From positions 186,001 to 250,000 of the forward strand of contig CAVZII010000004.1 of NCBI GenBank assembly GCA_963775275.1: a stretch of DNA of 64,000 nt. Reading direction: 5' to 3'. A program made the position numbers and the translations under genes. Positions 49,959 to 58,900 of the stretch are shown piece by piece (the stretch's first letter is position 1; each line of letters begins with the position of its first letter). This DNA comes from JANWHQ01 sp963775275. GTDB lineage: Bacteria > Pseudomonadota > Alphaproteobacteria > Caulobacterales > Caulobacteraceae. Under the pieces are notes generated by a model. The model saw only the letters and a list, made by a program, of their open reading frames with translations, did no database searches and was not told where the DNA came from.

Positions 49959-49973
49959 GTTGAATGATTCAAC
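49959..49973. promoter_or_regulatory. Palindrome GTTGAATGATTCAAC
   Basis: A perfect inverted repeat around one base lies 33 bases before the TauD-type start. It is the same site as at 20780 with a G for C in the centre, and the flanks ATC- and -ATTG also match. It is probably an operator overlapping the promoter. Confidence 0.55.
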
Positions 49974-50005
49974 TATTGTCCGCGCCGCGACCGGAGAACG
50001 CCGCG

Positions 50006-50911
50006 ATGATCGTGAACCCGCTGCATCCCCTCTTCGCCGCCGAGCTCGTGGGCGCCGACCTGACGCGGGCGCCGACGCCGGCGCTGGTGCAGACGGTCGA
50101 GGCCGCGATGGCGCAGTACGGCGTCCTGGTCGTGCGCGGCGCCAGGATCACCGACGCTCAGCAGATCCGCTTCAGCCGCGCCTTCGGGCCGCTGGAGATT
50201 CCCAGCCGGCCGCCGGGGGCGGCGAACGTCCCTCGCCGCATGGCGCCGGAGCTGTTCGCAGCCGGCAACCTCGACATGAACGGGAACATCGTCCCCTACG
50301 ACAAGGACGGGAAGAGCCTGTCCAAGGGCGCCGAGCGCTTCCACACCGACAGCTCCTTCCACGCCATGCCGACCAAGTGGTCGGCGCTGCTGGGCGTGGA
50401 GACGCCGCCGCCGAGCGCGGGCGGCGACACCTGGTTCGTCGACGCGCGCGCCGCCTATGACGACCTCGACCCGGCCATGAAGGACCGGATCGAGGGGCTC
50501 TTCGGGGTCCACGACTTCTGGAAAGGCCGCCAGCTGGCCGGGCTGAAGGGCGAGATCACTGAGGAACAGCGCCGGATGGTCCCCTTCGGGCCGGTGCAGC
50601 ACCCGCTGGTGCGGATCATGCCGAACGGGCGAAAGTCCCTCTACGTCGGCGGCCATTGCGTCGGGATCCGGGGCATGGGCGAGGCCGAGGGCCTGGCGCT
50701 GGTCGAGGCGCTCTACGCCCACGCGACCCAGGAGAAATACATCTACCGTCACCACTGGCGGCGGTGGGACCTGGTGATCTGGGACAACCGGGGCGCCATG
50801 CACGCCGCGACGCCCCTCCTCAGCGACGCCTACCGCCGTGACATGCGCCGCACCACGATCAACGAATCGGGGCCCGAGACCTCGGCGGTCGAGGCGATGG
50901 CGGCGGCCTGA
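50006..50911 (+). CDS. TauD/TfdA-family 2-oxoglutarate dioxygenase
   Basis: This 301-residue Fe(II)/2-oxoglutarate dioxygenase has the HxD pair H113/D115 in FHTDSSFH, the distal His in NRGAMHAAT and the 2OG-binding Arg in RRTTINES near the C-terminus. The family includes taurine, 2,4-D and alkyl sulfate dioxygenases, so the substrate is open. The RBS is GGAG. The TTGAAT-ATTCAA palindrome just upstream links it in regulation to the ligE/PQQ region. Confidence 0.93.
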   Translation: MIVNPLHPLFAAELVGADLTRAPTPALVQTVEAAMAQYGVLVVRGARITDAQQIRFSRAFGPLEIPSRPPGAANVPRRMAPELFAAGNLDMNGNIVPYDKDGKSLSKGAERFHTDSSFHAMPTKWSALLGVETPPPSAGGDTWFVDARAAYDDLDPAMKDRIEGLFGVHDFWKGRQLAGLKGEITEEQRRMVPFGPVQHPLVRIMPNGRKSLYVGGHCVGIRGMGEAEGLALVEALYAHATQEKYIYRHHWRRWDLVIWDNRGAMHAATPLLSDAYRRDMRRTTINESGPETSAVEAMAAA

Positions 50912-51143
50912 GCGATCCGGACCGGATCGCGCGCTCGCCGTCACCGGCGGCCGGGCGCCCCGATCGTTGAAGCGCGGCGCGATCGTCGGCGGCCGGGGGC
51001 TCCCTTCGCCGCGGGGCCCGGCCATAGTGTCGACCGAATCCCGGCTTCAATTCGGCCGGACGACAGGGTTCCGGCGCCGCCCGCCGGCGACGCAAGCGGT
51101 TGCGACGTGCGCCTTGGCCCGCCGACCTCACTGGAGAACAGCC

Positions 51144-51833
51144 ATGCGTAACCAACTGCTGCTTGCCGGTCTGACGGCCGCCGCCTTGCTGCCCGTCCAG
51201 GCCTTCGCCCAGGAGACCTGCCAGCAGAGGGCCGCCGACCGCGTCGCCGGGACGGCCGTCGGCGCGGTGGCGGGCGCCCTGCTCGGCAGCGCGATCGCCG
51301 GGCGCGGCCACCACACCGAGGGCGCCGTGATCGGCGGCGTCGCGGGCGGGGTGATCGGCAACCAGGCGACCAAGGGCCCGCAGGACTGCGCGCACGCCTA
51401 CGGCTGGTACGACGACGACGGCCGCTGGCATTCCACGGACGTCGATCGTTCGGTCGCCGCCGGCTACTACGACCGGGACGGCGCCTGGGTGGACGGCCCG
51501 CCGCCGGGCTATCAGTACGCCCAGTACCAGGGACGGCGCGACGACGACCGCGACCGCTACCGTCGCGGGGCGCCCCGCGACTGGGCCGGATACCCCGACT
51601 TCCGTGAGCGGGAGCAGCGCATCGCGTCGCTGATCCTGTCCGGCGTCGCCAACGACCGGATCGACCCGGATGCCGCGCGCGACCTGATGCAGCGGCTCGG
51701 CGACATCCGGATCCGGGAGGCCCGGGCCTACCGCGCCAACGGCCCAGACCTGCCCTACGACGCCCGCGAGCGGATCGACGCGCGGCTCCGGCAGCTGGAT
51801 CACGACGTCGACCAGGCCCGCCGCGGCGACTAG
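51144..51833 (+). CDS. Exported glycine-zipper protein
   Basis: This 229-residue protein has a signal peptide (about 1-22, ending AFAQ) and then a glycine-zipper pair (AGTAVGAVAGALLGSAIAG, GAVIGGVAGGVIGNQA), which suits a hairpin in the outer membrane. A Tyr/Asp/Arg-rich middle (YDDDGRWHSTDVDRSVA) and a charged helical C-terminus follow. The RBS is GGAGAA. Similar proteins are envelope stress or peptidoglycan-linked. Function is not known. A shorter glycine-zipper gene follows at 52200. Confidence 0.85.
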   Translation: MRNQLLLAGLTAAALLPVQAFAQETCQQRAADRVAGTAVGAVAGALLGSAIAGRGHHTEGAVIGGVAGGVIGNQATKGPQDCAHAYGWYDDDGRWHSTDVDRSVAAGYYDRDGAWVDGPPPGYQYAQYQGRRDDDRDRYRRGAPRDWAGYPDFREREQRIASLILSGVANDRIDPDAARDLMQRLGDIRIREARAYRANGPDLPYDARERIDARLRQLDHDVDQARRGD

Positions 51834-52199
51834 GCCTCGCGAGGACACGGACGATCGTTTCTCACCGGGCGACGGCCGGGCGGTTTCGGCTGCATCGTTG
51901 CTCCAGGCTGGCTGCGACGGAACAGCGGGGCTTTCATCGACGGGCCGGGCGTTGAAGGCCGCCGACCTGGGGGCTGTGCGCGGCCCAGCCGCAGCCGTAC
52001 TGGTCGCGGCCCGTCCGGGCCAGCTTGGTCTTAGCCGGCGACGCCAAGGCCGAGTTCAAGATTATACATCGGCATTTCGCAGGTTTTGAAAGAAATATAC
52101 AGCATAGCTTATAATAATGTCTCGGAACGACGCGATCCAGTCGGCGTTTATACCAGCGCCGTGGGCTCACGCCCGCGCTGAAGCGTAAGGAGATTTGGC
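51834..52199 (+). promoter_or_regulatory. Promoter and structured leader of the small glycine-zipper gene
   Basis: The gap ends in an AT-rich stretch rare in this window. TTGAAA (52086-52091), 18 bases, then TATAAT (52110-52115) is a strong sigma-70-type promoter. The predicted leader of about 78 bases contains a GC-rich hairpin (CAGCG/CGCTG around GGGC/GCCC) just before AAGGAG. The first 250 bases hold nothing recognisable. Confidence 0.6.
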
Positions 52200-52514
52200 A
52201 TGATCCGCAGAATCATCATAGGACTTGCTTCGTTGACGCTGATCACCGGCACGGCCTTCGCCCAGGGTACGCATGACTATCGCGACGACTCCGGCAGCCG
52301 CGCCGATCAGCGTTCGGATCCGGGCGTGCACGCCCTCGGCGGCGGCATGGCCGGCGCAGGCCTGGGCGCCCTCATCGGCTGCCTGGTGACCATTCCGATC
52401 GGCTGCGCGCCGGGCGCCGCGGTTGGCGCGGCCGTGGGCGGCGGCACCGGCGCCGTGGTCGGCGCCGCCACGACGCCGCCGCCGCGTGGCGACGACAACC
52501 AGCGGCGCGACTAG
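52200..52514 (+). CDS. Small exported glycine-zipper protein
   Basis: This 104-residue protein has a signal peptide (about 1-22, ending AFAQ), a short acidic segment, and a long Gly/Ala hydrophobic zipper (GGGMAGAGLGALIGCLV, APGAAVGAAVGGGTGAVVG) with two cysteines. It has a perfect AAGGAG and a strong promoter, and a terminator follows at 52571, so it is a well-expressed single gene. It probably resides in the outer envelope. Confidence 0.82.
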   Translation: MIRRIIIGLASLTLITGTAFAQGTHDYRDDSGSRADQRSDPGVHALGGGMAGAGLGALIGCLVTIPIGCAPGAAVGAAVGGGTGAVVGAATTPPPRGDDNQRRD

Positions 52515-52570
52515 GCCCGGCGGGCCTCCAACGAGGCGTTGGGCCCGGCCCGCGCCTGTAACGACCGGCA

Positions 52571-52597
52571 GGGGTCCCGAGCGGCGCTCGGGGCCCC
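52571..52597 (+). terminator. Terminator-like hairpin
   Basis: GGGGTCCCGAGC and GCTCGGGGCCCC pair over 12 positions (one T-G wobble) with a 3-base loop. It lies 56 bases after the small glycine-zipper gene. There are only two Ts after the stem. Confidence 0.5.
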
Positions 52598-52690
52598 TTG
52601 CATGACCAGAACCCCGGGCTCCTCTCTCCCCCACCCCATTCCCCGCCCTTCCCTCCGAAAGCGGAACGGGGCGCGGCGGAGGCACCGGCG

Positions 52691-54829
52691 TCAGGCTTCG
52701 TCCGCCACGATGACCAGGGCGTCCAGGGCGGTCGCGCCCTCGCCCTTGGGATGGACCATCAGCGGGTTCACCTCGATCTCCACGAGCTCGGGCCGCGTCA
52801 GCATCAGCCGCCCGAGGCTCGAGGCGGCCTTGGCCGCCGCCTCGACGTCGAGCGCCGGGCGGCCGCGGAAGTCCGCAAGGATCGATGCGCCCTTCAGCGC
52901 CTGCAGCTCGCGCACGATGTCCTCGGGCGCGAGGTCCGGCGGCATCGTGCGCACGTCGCCCAGCGCCTCGGCCCAGACGCCGCCGAGCCCGGCCAGGAGC
53001 AGCGGCCCCCAGTCGGGATCGCGCCGCGCCCCGATCATCAGCTCGACGCCCGGCGGCGCCTGCCGCTCGACCAGGATCCCGTCCAGCGCGAGGTCCGGCC
53101 GGGCGCGCGCCACGTTGGCGCGGACCTGGTCCCAGGCGCGCGCCAGGGCCTGGCGGTCCGCGACGCCCAGGATCACGCCACCGGTCTCGGTCTTGTGCGC
53201 CAGCTCGGCGGCTTGCGCCTTGACCACCACCGGATAGCCGATGCGCTCGGCGATGGCCGCCGCCTCGTCCAGCGAGCCGGCGAGCCCGCCCTCGGGAACC
53301 GGGATGCCGATGGCCGCCAGCAGCGCCTTGCCCGCCCACTCGCTCTGGGCGCCGGGGCCGATCGGCGGAAGGTCCGCGAACGGCGCCGGCCGCAGGGCGC
53401 GGCCGGCGCGCGCGCATCGCCGCCCGTGGGCCGTCAGGCTGGCCACCGCCCGCAGCGCGCGCTCGGGCGAGGCGATGAACGGCAGGTTCGCCGCATCGAG
53501 CCGCTGCTTGAGCTCGGGCGGCGGGCCGTCGCCCATGGCCCCGAACAGGACCGGCTTTCCGGCGCCTTCCAGCCCCGGGAGCAGGCCGTCGAGATAGGCC
53601 GTCGCCAGGGGCCCGCCGCCGAGCGGCGTGGCGATCACCACCGAGCCGATCGCCGGGTCCTCCAGCAGGGCCTTGACGCCGATCCCCAGGAGCTCGGGCT
53701 GCCACGCCGGCTGGGTGGTGAGGTCCAGGGGATTGGCCGGCGGCGCGAACTCGGGAAGCTGCGGGGCCAGCGCCTCGGCCGTCGCGGGCGACAGCGGCGG
53801 GATGTCGAGGCCCAGGCCCGCGCAGTAGTCGTGGGTCTGGCCGCACAGGGCCCCCGAGAACGAGACGACGCCGACGCCCCGGGTCGGGGGCGCTCCGAAC
53901 CGGGCCAGGAGCTCGGTCACGTCGGTCAGCTCCTCCAGCGTGTCGACCACGGCGATCCCGGCGGCCTCGACCGCCGTGCGCATGGCCGTGTAGCTGCCGG
54001 CGAGCGCGCCGGTGTGCGAGCGGGCGGTGATCCGGGCGCGCTCGCTCTTGCCCGTGTGCAGCAGGACGATCGACTTGCCGGCGGCCAACGCCTTGGCCGC
54101 CGCGGCCAGGAACGCCCGGGGCGCGCGGATCTGCTCGGCGAACACCAGGACGGTCCTGGTCGAGGCGTCCTCGGCCAGGAAGTCCAGGAAGTCGGCCAGC
54201 GTCAGCCCGGCCTCGTTGCCGGTGGTGACGAAGTACGACGTCGCCAGCCCCCGCCCCTCGATCGCGGCGCGCAGGAGCGCGACCAGGAACCCGCTCTGCC
54301 CGATCAGGGCGACGCCCTCGCGGCCTGCGTACCTCGGCGCCGGGCCCGCGCCGCCGAAGAACCCCACCGACAGGCCGTCCACGAAGTTGCCGTAGCCGAG
54401 GCAGTTGGGGCCCACGAGCGACATGCCCGCGGCCCGCGCCGTCTCGCCGATCGCCTGCTGGGCGCCCTGGCCCGCCCCGCCGACCTCCGAGAAGCCGGCG
54501 GCGAACACGACCGCGCTCCTGACCCCCCGCGCCGCGCAGGCGGCCAGGGCCTCGGGCGCGGCCGCGGCGGGAACGGTCAGGATCGCCAGGTCCACGCCCA
54601 TGGGCAGCGCCTCGACGCCGGCGAGCAGCGGACGGCCCTCGATCTCGCCGCCGCTGCGCCCGACCGCGTGAAGCTCGCCGGCGAAGCCCCCGCCCAGGAG
54701 GTTGGCGAAGGTGTTGTAGCCCGCCGAGCCGGGACGCGACGAGACGCCGATCACCGCGATCGAGCGCGGGCGCATCATCCTCTCCACCGCCGCCGCGCCG
54801 GACGGTCCTGCCGCCTGTGCATCAGCCAT
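52691..54829 (-). CDS. ADP-forming acyl-CoA synthetase (acetate-CoA ligase type)
   Basis: This 712-residue fused synthetase has a CoA-binding Rossmann domain (SIAVIGVSSRPGSAGYNTF), two ligase CoA domains with VALIGQSGFLVALL and the phospho-histidine segment RSHTGALAGS, and a C-terminal ATP-grasp domain (WAGKALLAAIGIPVPEGG, YPVVVKAQAAELAHKTETGG). It converts an acid, ATP and CoA to acyl-CoA and ADP, or the reverse. ATG 54829 is chosen; the frame runs further without similarity. It is divergent from the crotonase, with which it probably shares an aromatic or fatty acid pathway (feruloyl-CoA-like chemistry is possible). Confidence 0.93.
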   Translation of the reverse strand: MADAQAAGPSGAAAVERMMRPRSIAVIGVSSRPGSAGYNTFANLLGGGFAGELHAVGRSGGEIEGRPLLAGVEALPMGVDLAILTVPAAAAPEALAACAARGVRSAVVFAAGFSEVGGAGQGAQQAIGETARAAGMSLVGPNCLGYGNFVDGLSVGFFGGAGPAPRYAGREGVALIGQSGFLVALLRAAIEGRGLATSYFVTTGNEAGLTLADFLDFLAEDASTRTVLVFAEQIRAPRAFLAAAAKALAAGKSIVLLHTGKSERARITARSHTGALAGSYTAMRTAVEAAGIAVVDTLEELTDVTELLARFGAPPTRGVGVVSFSGALCGQTHDYCAGLGLDIPPLSPATAEALAPQLPEFAPPANPLDLTTQPAWQPELLGIGVKALLEDPAIGSVVIATPLGGGPLATAYLDGLLPGLEGAGKPVLFGAMGDGPPPELKQRLDAANLPFIASPERALRAVASLTAHGRRCARAGRALRPAPFADLPPIGPGAQSEWAGKALLAAIGIPVPEGGLAGSLDEAAAIAERIGYPVVVKAQAAELAHKTETGGVILGVADRQALARAWDQVRANVARARPDLALDGILVERQAPPGVELMIGARRDPDWGPLLLAGLGGVWAEALGDVRTMPPDLAPEDIVRELQALKGASILADFRGRPALDVEAAAKAASSLGRLMLTRPELVEIEVNPLMVHPKGEGATALDALVIVADEA

Positions 54830-54949
54830 CCCTTCCGTCCTCCCATCCGACAGCGGACCATCGAACGGGGCCGCTTCCGCGAGGCGGCCCGCCCCGGCTA
54901 TGGTGGCGCCGTGGTCGGGTCCGCCCGAAGTCCTCCAGAGGCGTAGCTC

Positions 54950-55747
54950 ATGAACGATCAGGTCGTCACCTACGAGCTCGACGGCGAGACGGCGCTCATC
55001 GGCCTGAACCGGCCCGAGAAGCGCAACGCCCTGAACGAGGCGCTGGGCGCCCAGCTCAACGAGGCGGTGATACGCGCCGCCGAGGAGGCCAAGGTCGGCG
55101 TCCTGTTCGGCCACGGCGACCACTTCTCCGGGGGCCTGGACCTGGCGATGCTGGCCCAGGGCATGAGCCAGGGCGGCGGGCGGCCGCGGCCGTCCGCGCG
55201 CCGGCGGCGCAGCGCCGCCGCCGAGGCCATCGCCCGGGGCGACATCCCGTTCGTCGCGGCGCTCAGGGGCGCGGCCGTGGGCTGGGGCCTGGAGATCGCC
55301 GCGTGCGCGCACGTGCGGGTGGCCGACGAGACGGCCTTCTTCGCCCTGCCCGAAGGCCAGCGGGGCATCTTCGTCGGCGGCGGCGGGTCGGTCCGCATCT
55401 CGCGCCTGATCGGCGTGGCGCGGATGACCGACATGATGCTGACCGGCCGGGTCGTCGGCGCGGCCGAGGCCGAGCGGTGGGGGATCGTCCAGTACGTGAC
55501 GCCGCCGGGCGAGGCGCTCGCCAAGGCCCGCGAGCTGGCGGCCAAGATCGCCGCCAATTCGCCCCTGACCAACGCCGCCATCATCAACGGCCTGCCGCGC
55601 CTGCGCGACATGCCCTACGACGAGGGCCTCTATTTCGAGGGCCTGGTGGCCGCCACGACCTTCGGCCCCGAAGCCCAGGAACGCGTCCGAGCCTTCGTCG
55701 AAAAACGCGCCGCCCCCCTGCGCCCCCCCGGCAAGGCCGAGGATTAG
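54950..55747 (+). CDS. Enoyl-CoA hydratase/isomerase (crotonase) family
   Basis: This 265-residue crotonase has ALIGLNRPEKRNALNEALG at the N-terminus, an oxyanion region HFSGGLDLAMLAQG, and AALRGAAVGWGLEIAACAHV, then ALPEGQRGIFVGGGGSVRIS. The catalytic Glu position around LPEGQRG is kept. The reaction on a CoA thioester is not defined. It is divergent from the acyl-CoA synthetase (121-base gap), which could make its substrate. Confidence 0.92.
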   Translation: MNDQVVTYELDGETALIGLNRPEKRNALNEALGAQLNEAVIRAAEEAKVGVLFGHGDHFSGGLDLAMLAQGMSQGGGRPRPSARRRRSAAAEAIARGDIPFVAALRGAAVGWGLEIAACAHVRVADETAFFALPEGQRGIFVGGGGSVRISRLIGVARMTDMMLTGRVVGAAEAERWGIVQYVTPPGEALAKARELAAKIAANSPLTNAAIINGLPRLRDMPYDEGLYFEGLVAATTFGPEAQERVRAFVEKRAAPLRPPGKAED

Positions 55748-55749
55748 CG

Positions 55750-55928
55750 CCCTCCCACTGGAAGGGGGAGGGTTGGGGAGGGGGTGACGCCGTCTCCGCT
55801 TCGCTGAGCCCGATCGTCTTCCCCCCAGGGCGCGGCGCCCCGCTGGCGCAGCAACAGCCTTCACCCGCCACGCAATCCCGCAGCGCCGCCACCCCCTCCC
55901 CCGACCCCTCCCCCTTCCAGGTGGAGGG
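55750..55928. repeat. CCCTCCC/GGGAGGG inverted repeat pair
   Basis: Two arms of about 37 bases (55750-55786 and 55889-55928) are imperfect inverted copies built of CTGGAAGGGGGAGGG and GGGGAGGGGGTG. They flank about 100 bases between the convergent crotonase and SDR genes. This type of extragenic repeat is common in Alphaproteobacteria and may end transcription from both sides. Confidence 0.6.
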
Positions 55929-55942
55929 GGGCCAGCTCGACC

Positions 55943-56848
55943 TCACCCCTCGTCGAACCGCCGGGCCAGCTCGTAATCCTGCTCGGGCATGTCCACCTTG
56001 GGCAGCCGCGACAGCGCCGGGCTCTGCGCCGCCCGATCGAACGCCCGCAGGATCCGGCCGAAGCGCGCGGCGACCACGGGCTTCATCTCCGGATGGGTGA
56101 TGACATAGAGCTCGTTCGCCTTGATCGCCTCCACGACCCGCTCGCCCACCGGCTCGGCCGGCATGGCGCCCGCCATCAGGTCCCCCTGCGCCCGGCCGCC
56201 CGCCTGCTCGACCTGGGGCGCCGAGCTCGGCCCGCCATAGCGGTCCTGGCGCGCGCGCCCGCTTTCGCCGATCCGGGTGCGCACATAGCCGGGACACAGG
56301 ACCGAGACGCCGATGCCCCGCGGCTCCAGCTGCATCGCCCATCCCTCGCTCAGCGCCAGGATGGCGAACTTGGTCGCCGCATAGGGCTCGCGGCCCGGCC
56401 GCACGACCAGGCTGGACATCGACCCGGTGTTGACGAAGTGGCCCCCCTCGCCGTGGCTCTCGATCAGCGGCAGGAAGACCTCCACCCCGTGGATGACGCC
56501 CTTCAGGTTGACGTCGAAGATCCAGTCCCAGTCGCGCGCGGCGATCGTGCCGATCGGACCCACGACGCCGACGCCGGCGTTGTTGCAGACGACGTGGACC
56601 TTGCCGAAGGCCTCGATGGTCTTGCGGGCGGCGGCCTCCACGCTTGAGCGGTCGGCGACGTCGCAGGTCGTGCCCGCGACCCCGGCGCCGCCCCCGCCGA
56701 GCGCCTCGACGGCCCGTTCGACCGCGCCCTGGTCGATGTCGGCGATCATCACCTTCATGCCCTCGCGCACGAAGGCCTGCGCCATGGCGAGCCCGAGCCC
56801 GCTCGCCCCGCCGGTGACGAAAGCCGTCCTGCCGTCCAGCCGTTCCAT
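55943..56848 (-). CDS. Short-chain dehydrogenase/reductase
   Basis: This 301-residue classical SDR has the cofactor motif TGGASGLG (12-19), NNAG at about 89-92, and the catalytic S143, Y156 and K160 (YAATK). It has a C-terminal extension of about 60 residues beyond the usual fold. NAD(H)-dependent oxidoreduction of an unknown alcohol/ketone. The ATG at 56848 has GGGAGC upstream. It is convergent with the crotonase. Confidence 0.94.
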   Translation of the reverse strand: MERLDGRTAFVTGGASGLGLAMAQAFVREGMKVMIADIDQGAVERAVEALGGGGAGVAGTTCDVADRSSVEAAARKTIEAFGKVHVVCNNAGVGVVGPIGTIAARDWDWIFDVNLKGVIHGVEVFLPLIESHGEGGHFVNTGSMSSLVVRPGREPYAATKFAILALSEGWAMQLEPRGIGVSVLCPGYVRTRIGESGRARQDRYGGPSSAPQVEQAGGRAQGDLMAGAMPAEPVGERVVEAIKANELYVITHPEMKPVVAARFGRILRAFDRAAQSPALSRLPKVDMPEQDYELARRFDEG

Positions 56849-57043
56849 GAAGAGCTCCCTTGCCGCAGACAGATGTCGGCGATCCCTTTACCCCGACCCG
56901 GCGCGATTGCGATGCGTCGGCGGCCGCGACCGCCGGGCCCTCCCGGATCGACCTTCACCCCCCGCCGGGTCTTCGGGCTTGACCTCGGCGGAGTCGGGGG
57001 CGACGGTCCGGGCAACTAGGAGCGTTCGGGAGGGACGTCCGAG

Positions 57044-57586
57044 ATGAAATTCGCCAATCCTGCGCCGCTGGGCCTGTTCGGGTTCTCCGTGACCCTCTGG
57101 ATGCTCAGCATGTTCAACGTCGGCTGGTACACCCTGGCGTCGCTGCCCCTGATGATGTCGACCGCCTTCGCCTTCGGCGGCACCTGCCAGATCCTGGCCG
57201 GTCTTCTGGAATACCCCCGCGGCAACACCTTCAACTTCGTCGCCTTCTGCTCCTACGGCGCCTTCTGGTGGGCCTTCGCGATCTACCTGATGATTTTCGG
57301 CGGCAAGGGGCCGCTCGACTACATGGGCGCGTGGCTCGTCGTGTGGGGCGTCTACACCCTGGTCCTGTGGCTCGCGACGCTGAAGCTGGGCGGGCGGGTG
57401 CTGCAGCTGACGTTCCTGACCTTGTGGGTCGCCTTCGTCCTCCTGGGCCTCAGCCACCTGCTGAACATGAACGTGCTGCACACCACCGGCGGCTATGTCG
57501 GCATGGCGACCGCCCTGCTCGCCTTCTATCTGGCCTCGGCCCAGGTCCTGAACGAGGTTTACGGCAAAACCGTCCTGCCGACCTGA
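57044..57586 (+). CDS. satP: SatP/YaaH-family acetate transporter
   Basis: This 180-residue member of the GPR1/FUN34/YaaH family has six predicted membrane helices and the signature NPAPLGLFGFSVTLW at the N-terminus, then FGGTCQILAGLLEY and GAFWWAFAIYLMI. Such proteins take up acetate or succinate with protons. The RBS is GGGAGGGA. The nearby ADP-forming acyl-CoA synthetase could activate the acid. Upstream, 195 bases separate it from the divergent SDR. Confidence 0.93.
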   Translation: MKFANPAPLGLFGFSVTLWMLSMFNVGWYTLASLPLMMSTAFAFGGTCQILAGLLEYPRGNTFNFVAFCSYGAFWWAFAIYLMIFGGKGPLDYMGAWLVVWGVYTLVLWLATLKLGGRVLQLTFLTLWVAFVLLGLSHLLNMNVLHTTGGYVGMATALLAFYLASAQVLNEVYGKTVLPT

Positions 57587-57702
57587 CGCCCGGGGCCGCG
57601 TCAGGGCCGGACGGGGGTTGATCCAGGCTCGCGGGACCGGCGCCGCCTGTGACAGGGTGGCGCCGGCCCGGCGTGCGGCGTCGGCGAGACCGGAGCGAGG
57701 CG

Positions 57703-58104
57703 ATGAAGCTCGAAGGCGGGTGCTACTGCGGCGAGGTGCGTTACGTGGCCGAGGGCGATCCGGTGCTCCAGGCCCAGTGCCACTGCCGCGAATGCCAGTA
57801 CATCACCGGCGGCTCGCCCAACGTCTTCATCGCCATGCCGATCCCCGGCTTCGCCTATGTGAAGGGCGAGCCCAGGAGGTTCACGCGCAGCGACATCGAA
57901 GGGGCGGTCACGCGCGAGTTCTGCCCCGAGTGCGGCACGCACCTGGTGACGCGGCCGCCGGCGTTCCCGGCGGTGATCATCAAGGTCGGAAGCCTGGACG
58001 ACCCCAGCGTCTTCCAGCCGGCGATGGCGATCTTCACCTGCGACCAGCAGCCCTTCCACCAGATCGCGGAGGGCCTGCCGACCTTCGAGGGCCTGCCGGG
58101 TTGA
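57703..58104 (+). CDS. GFA-family zinc protein
   Basis: This 133-residue GFA-fold protein has zinc ligands in GGCYCGEVRY, CHCRECQYITGG and FCPECGTHLV. It is shorter than, and diverged from, the GFA protein at 8807. ATG 57703 follows GGAGCGAGG; the frame upstream is not similar. Substrate unknown. A palindromic repeat follows from 58132. Confidence 0.9.
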   Translation: MKLEGGCYCGEVRYVAEGDPVLQAQCHCRECQYITGGSPNVFIAMPIPGFAYVKGEPRRFTRSDIEGAVTREFCPECGTHLVTRPPAFPAVIIKVGSLDDPSVFQPAMAIFTCDQQPFHQIAEGLPTFEGLPG

Positions 58105-58131
58105 GCAGGTTGAATTTGGCCTGACGTTTCC

Positions 58132-58309
58132 ACCGTCATCCCCGGCCGAGCCCCCCGGGTCCGGCCGAAGGCCGGCCCGAGGACAGGCTCTGGGCGAGTT
58201 GCCGGGGACCCATGAGCACGGGCGAGCGAGGTGTTCATGGGTGGCCGGGTAGGAGTTTGCGATCGCCAACGATTTGGCGATCGCGGACGGATGGCCCGGC
58301 CATGACGGT
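58132..58309. repeat. Palindromic intergenic element (family A), second copy
   Basis: The outer arms are ACCGTCAT and ATGACGGT, with inner pairs CCCGG/CCGGG, ACCCATGAGCAC/GTTCATGGGT and GCGATCGCCAA/TTGGCGATCGC. It shares the outer arms and the CCATGA core with 20867-20988 but is about 55 bases longer. It lies between convergent genes. Confidence 0.6.
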
Positions 58310-58373
58310 CGTTGATAGTTCGGCCTGATCCCAGCGCGCTCCAGGCGGGCAGCCCCGGGAACGACGCGCCGGC

Positions 58374-58598
58374 TCAGGCCTTGTGGCGGGTATTGCTCCA
58401 GATCACCTGGCCGATCCCGAGCAGGGCCAGGATCGCGCCATAGACGGCCCACTGCGGGTTCGAAACCATGAAGCCCTGCATGATGGCCGCCGGACCCACG
58501 TGCAGGCCCTGGCCGATCCAGACCAGTCCCACGAAAACGACCAGCAGGCCCAAGAGGCTGCTGAAGATCCGCATGACGAAGTTGAACAATCCACCCAT
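58374..58598 (-). CDS. Small membrane protein
   Basis: This 74-residue protein has two membrane helices (about 7-28 and 45-64; FSSLLGLLVVFVGLVWIG, WAVYGAILALLGIGQVIW). ATG 58598 is chosen because GGGGGAGA lies 7 bases upstream; an in-frame TTG at 58613 lacks one. It has a basic C-terminal RHKA. It is small, conserved-looking and monocistronic. Function is unknown. Confidence 0.7.
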   Translation of the reverse strand: MGGLFNFVMRIFSSLLGLLVVFVGLVWIGQGLHVGPAAIMQGFMVSNPQWAVYGAILALLGIGQVIWSNTRHKA

Positions 58599-58726
58599 CG
58601 ACGTCTCCCCCAAGTCTTGTCGTTGGTTGTCGAGACCAGCTCGAAACGTTCACACCATGAACCATATCCTGACCCGGCGCGAGCTTTCTGTTTCCTACAC
58701 CCGACAGGCTCGCACCCCCACTTCCG

Positions 58727-58846
58727 TTCGCCCCGGCGAAGGCCGGGGCCCAGATCCCATAGCGCAGAAGCTGATTGTATGGGCCTGGAGCCTCTGGAAC
58801 CCGCGTCTGAGTTTGCCATCTGCGCCCCGGCCTTCGCCGGGGCGAT
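58727..58846. repeat. CGCCCCGGCGAAGG inverted pair
   Basis: CGCCCCGGCGAAGGCCGGGG (from 58729) and its inverse GCCCCGGCCTTCGCCGGGGC (from 58824) are separated by about 75 bases. Each arm is itself a hairpin, with a central GAAGG/CCTTC loop as in the stem at 23010. It is probably another REP-like unit. Confidence 0.55.
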
Positions 58847-58900
58847 CGGAGAGGGAGGTATGGCAAGGACCAGGCTGTTCGTTCTGCGACGCGAACCTGC

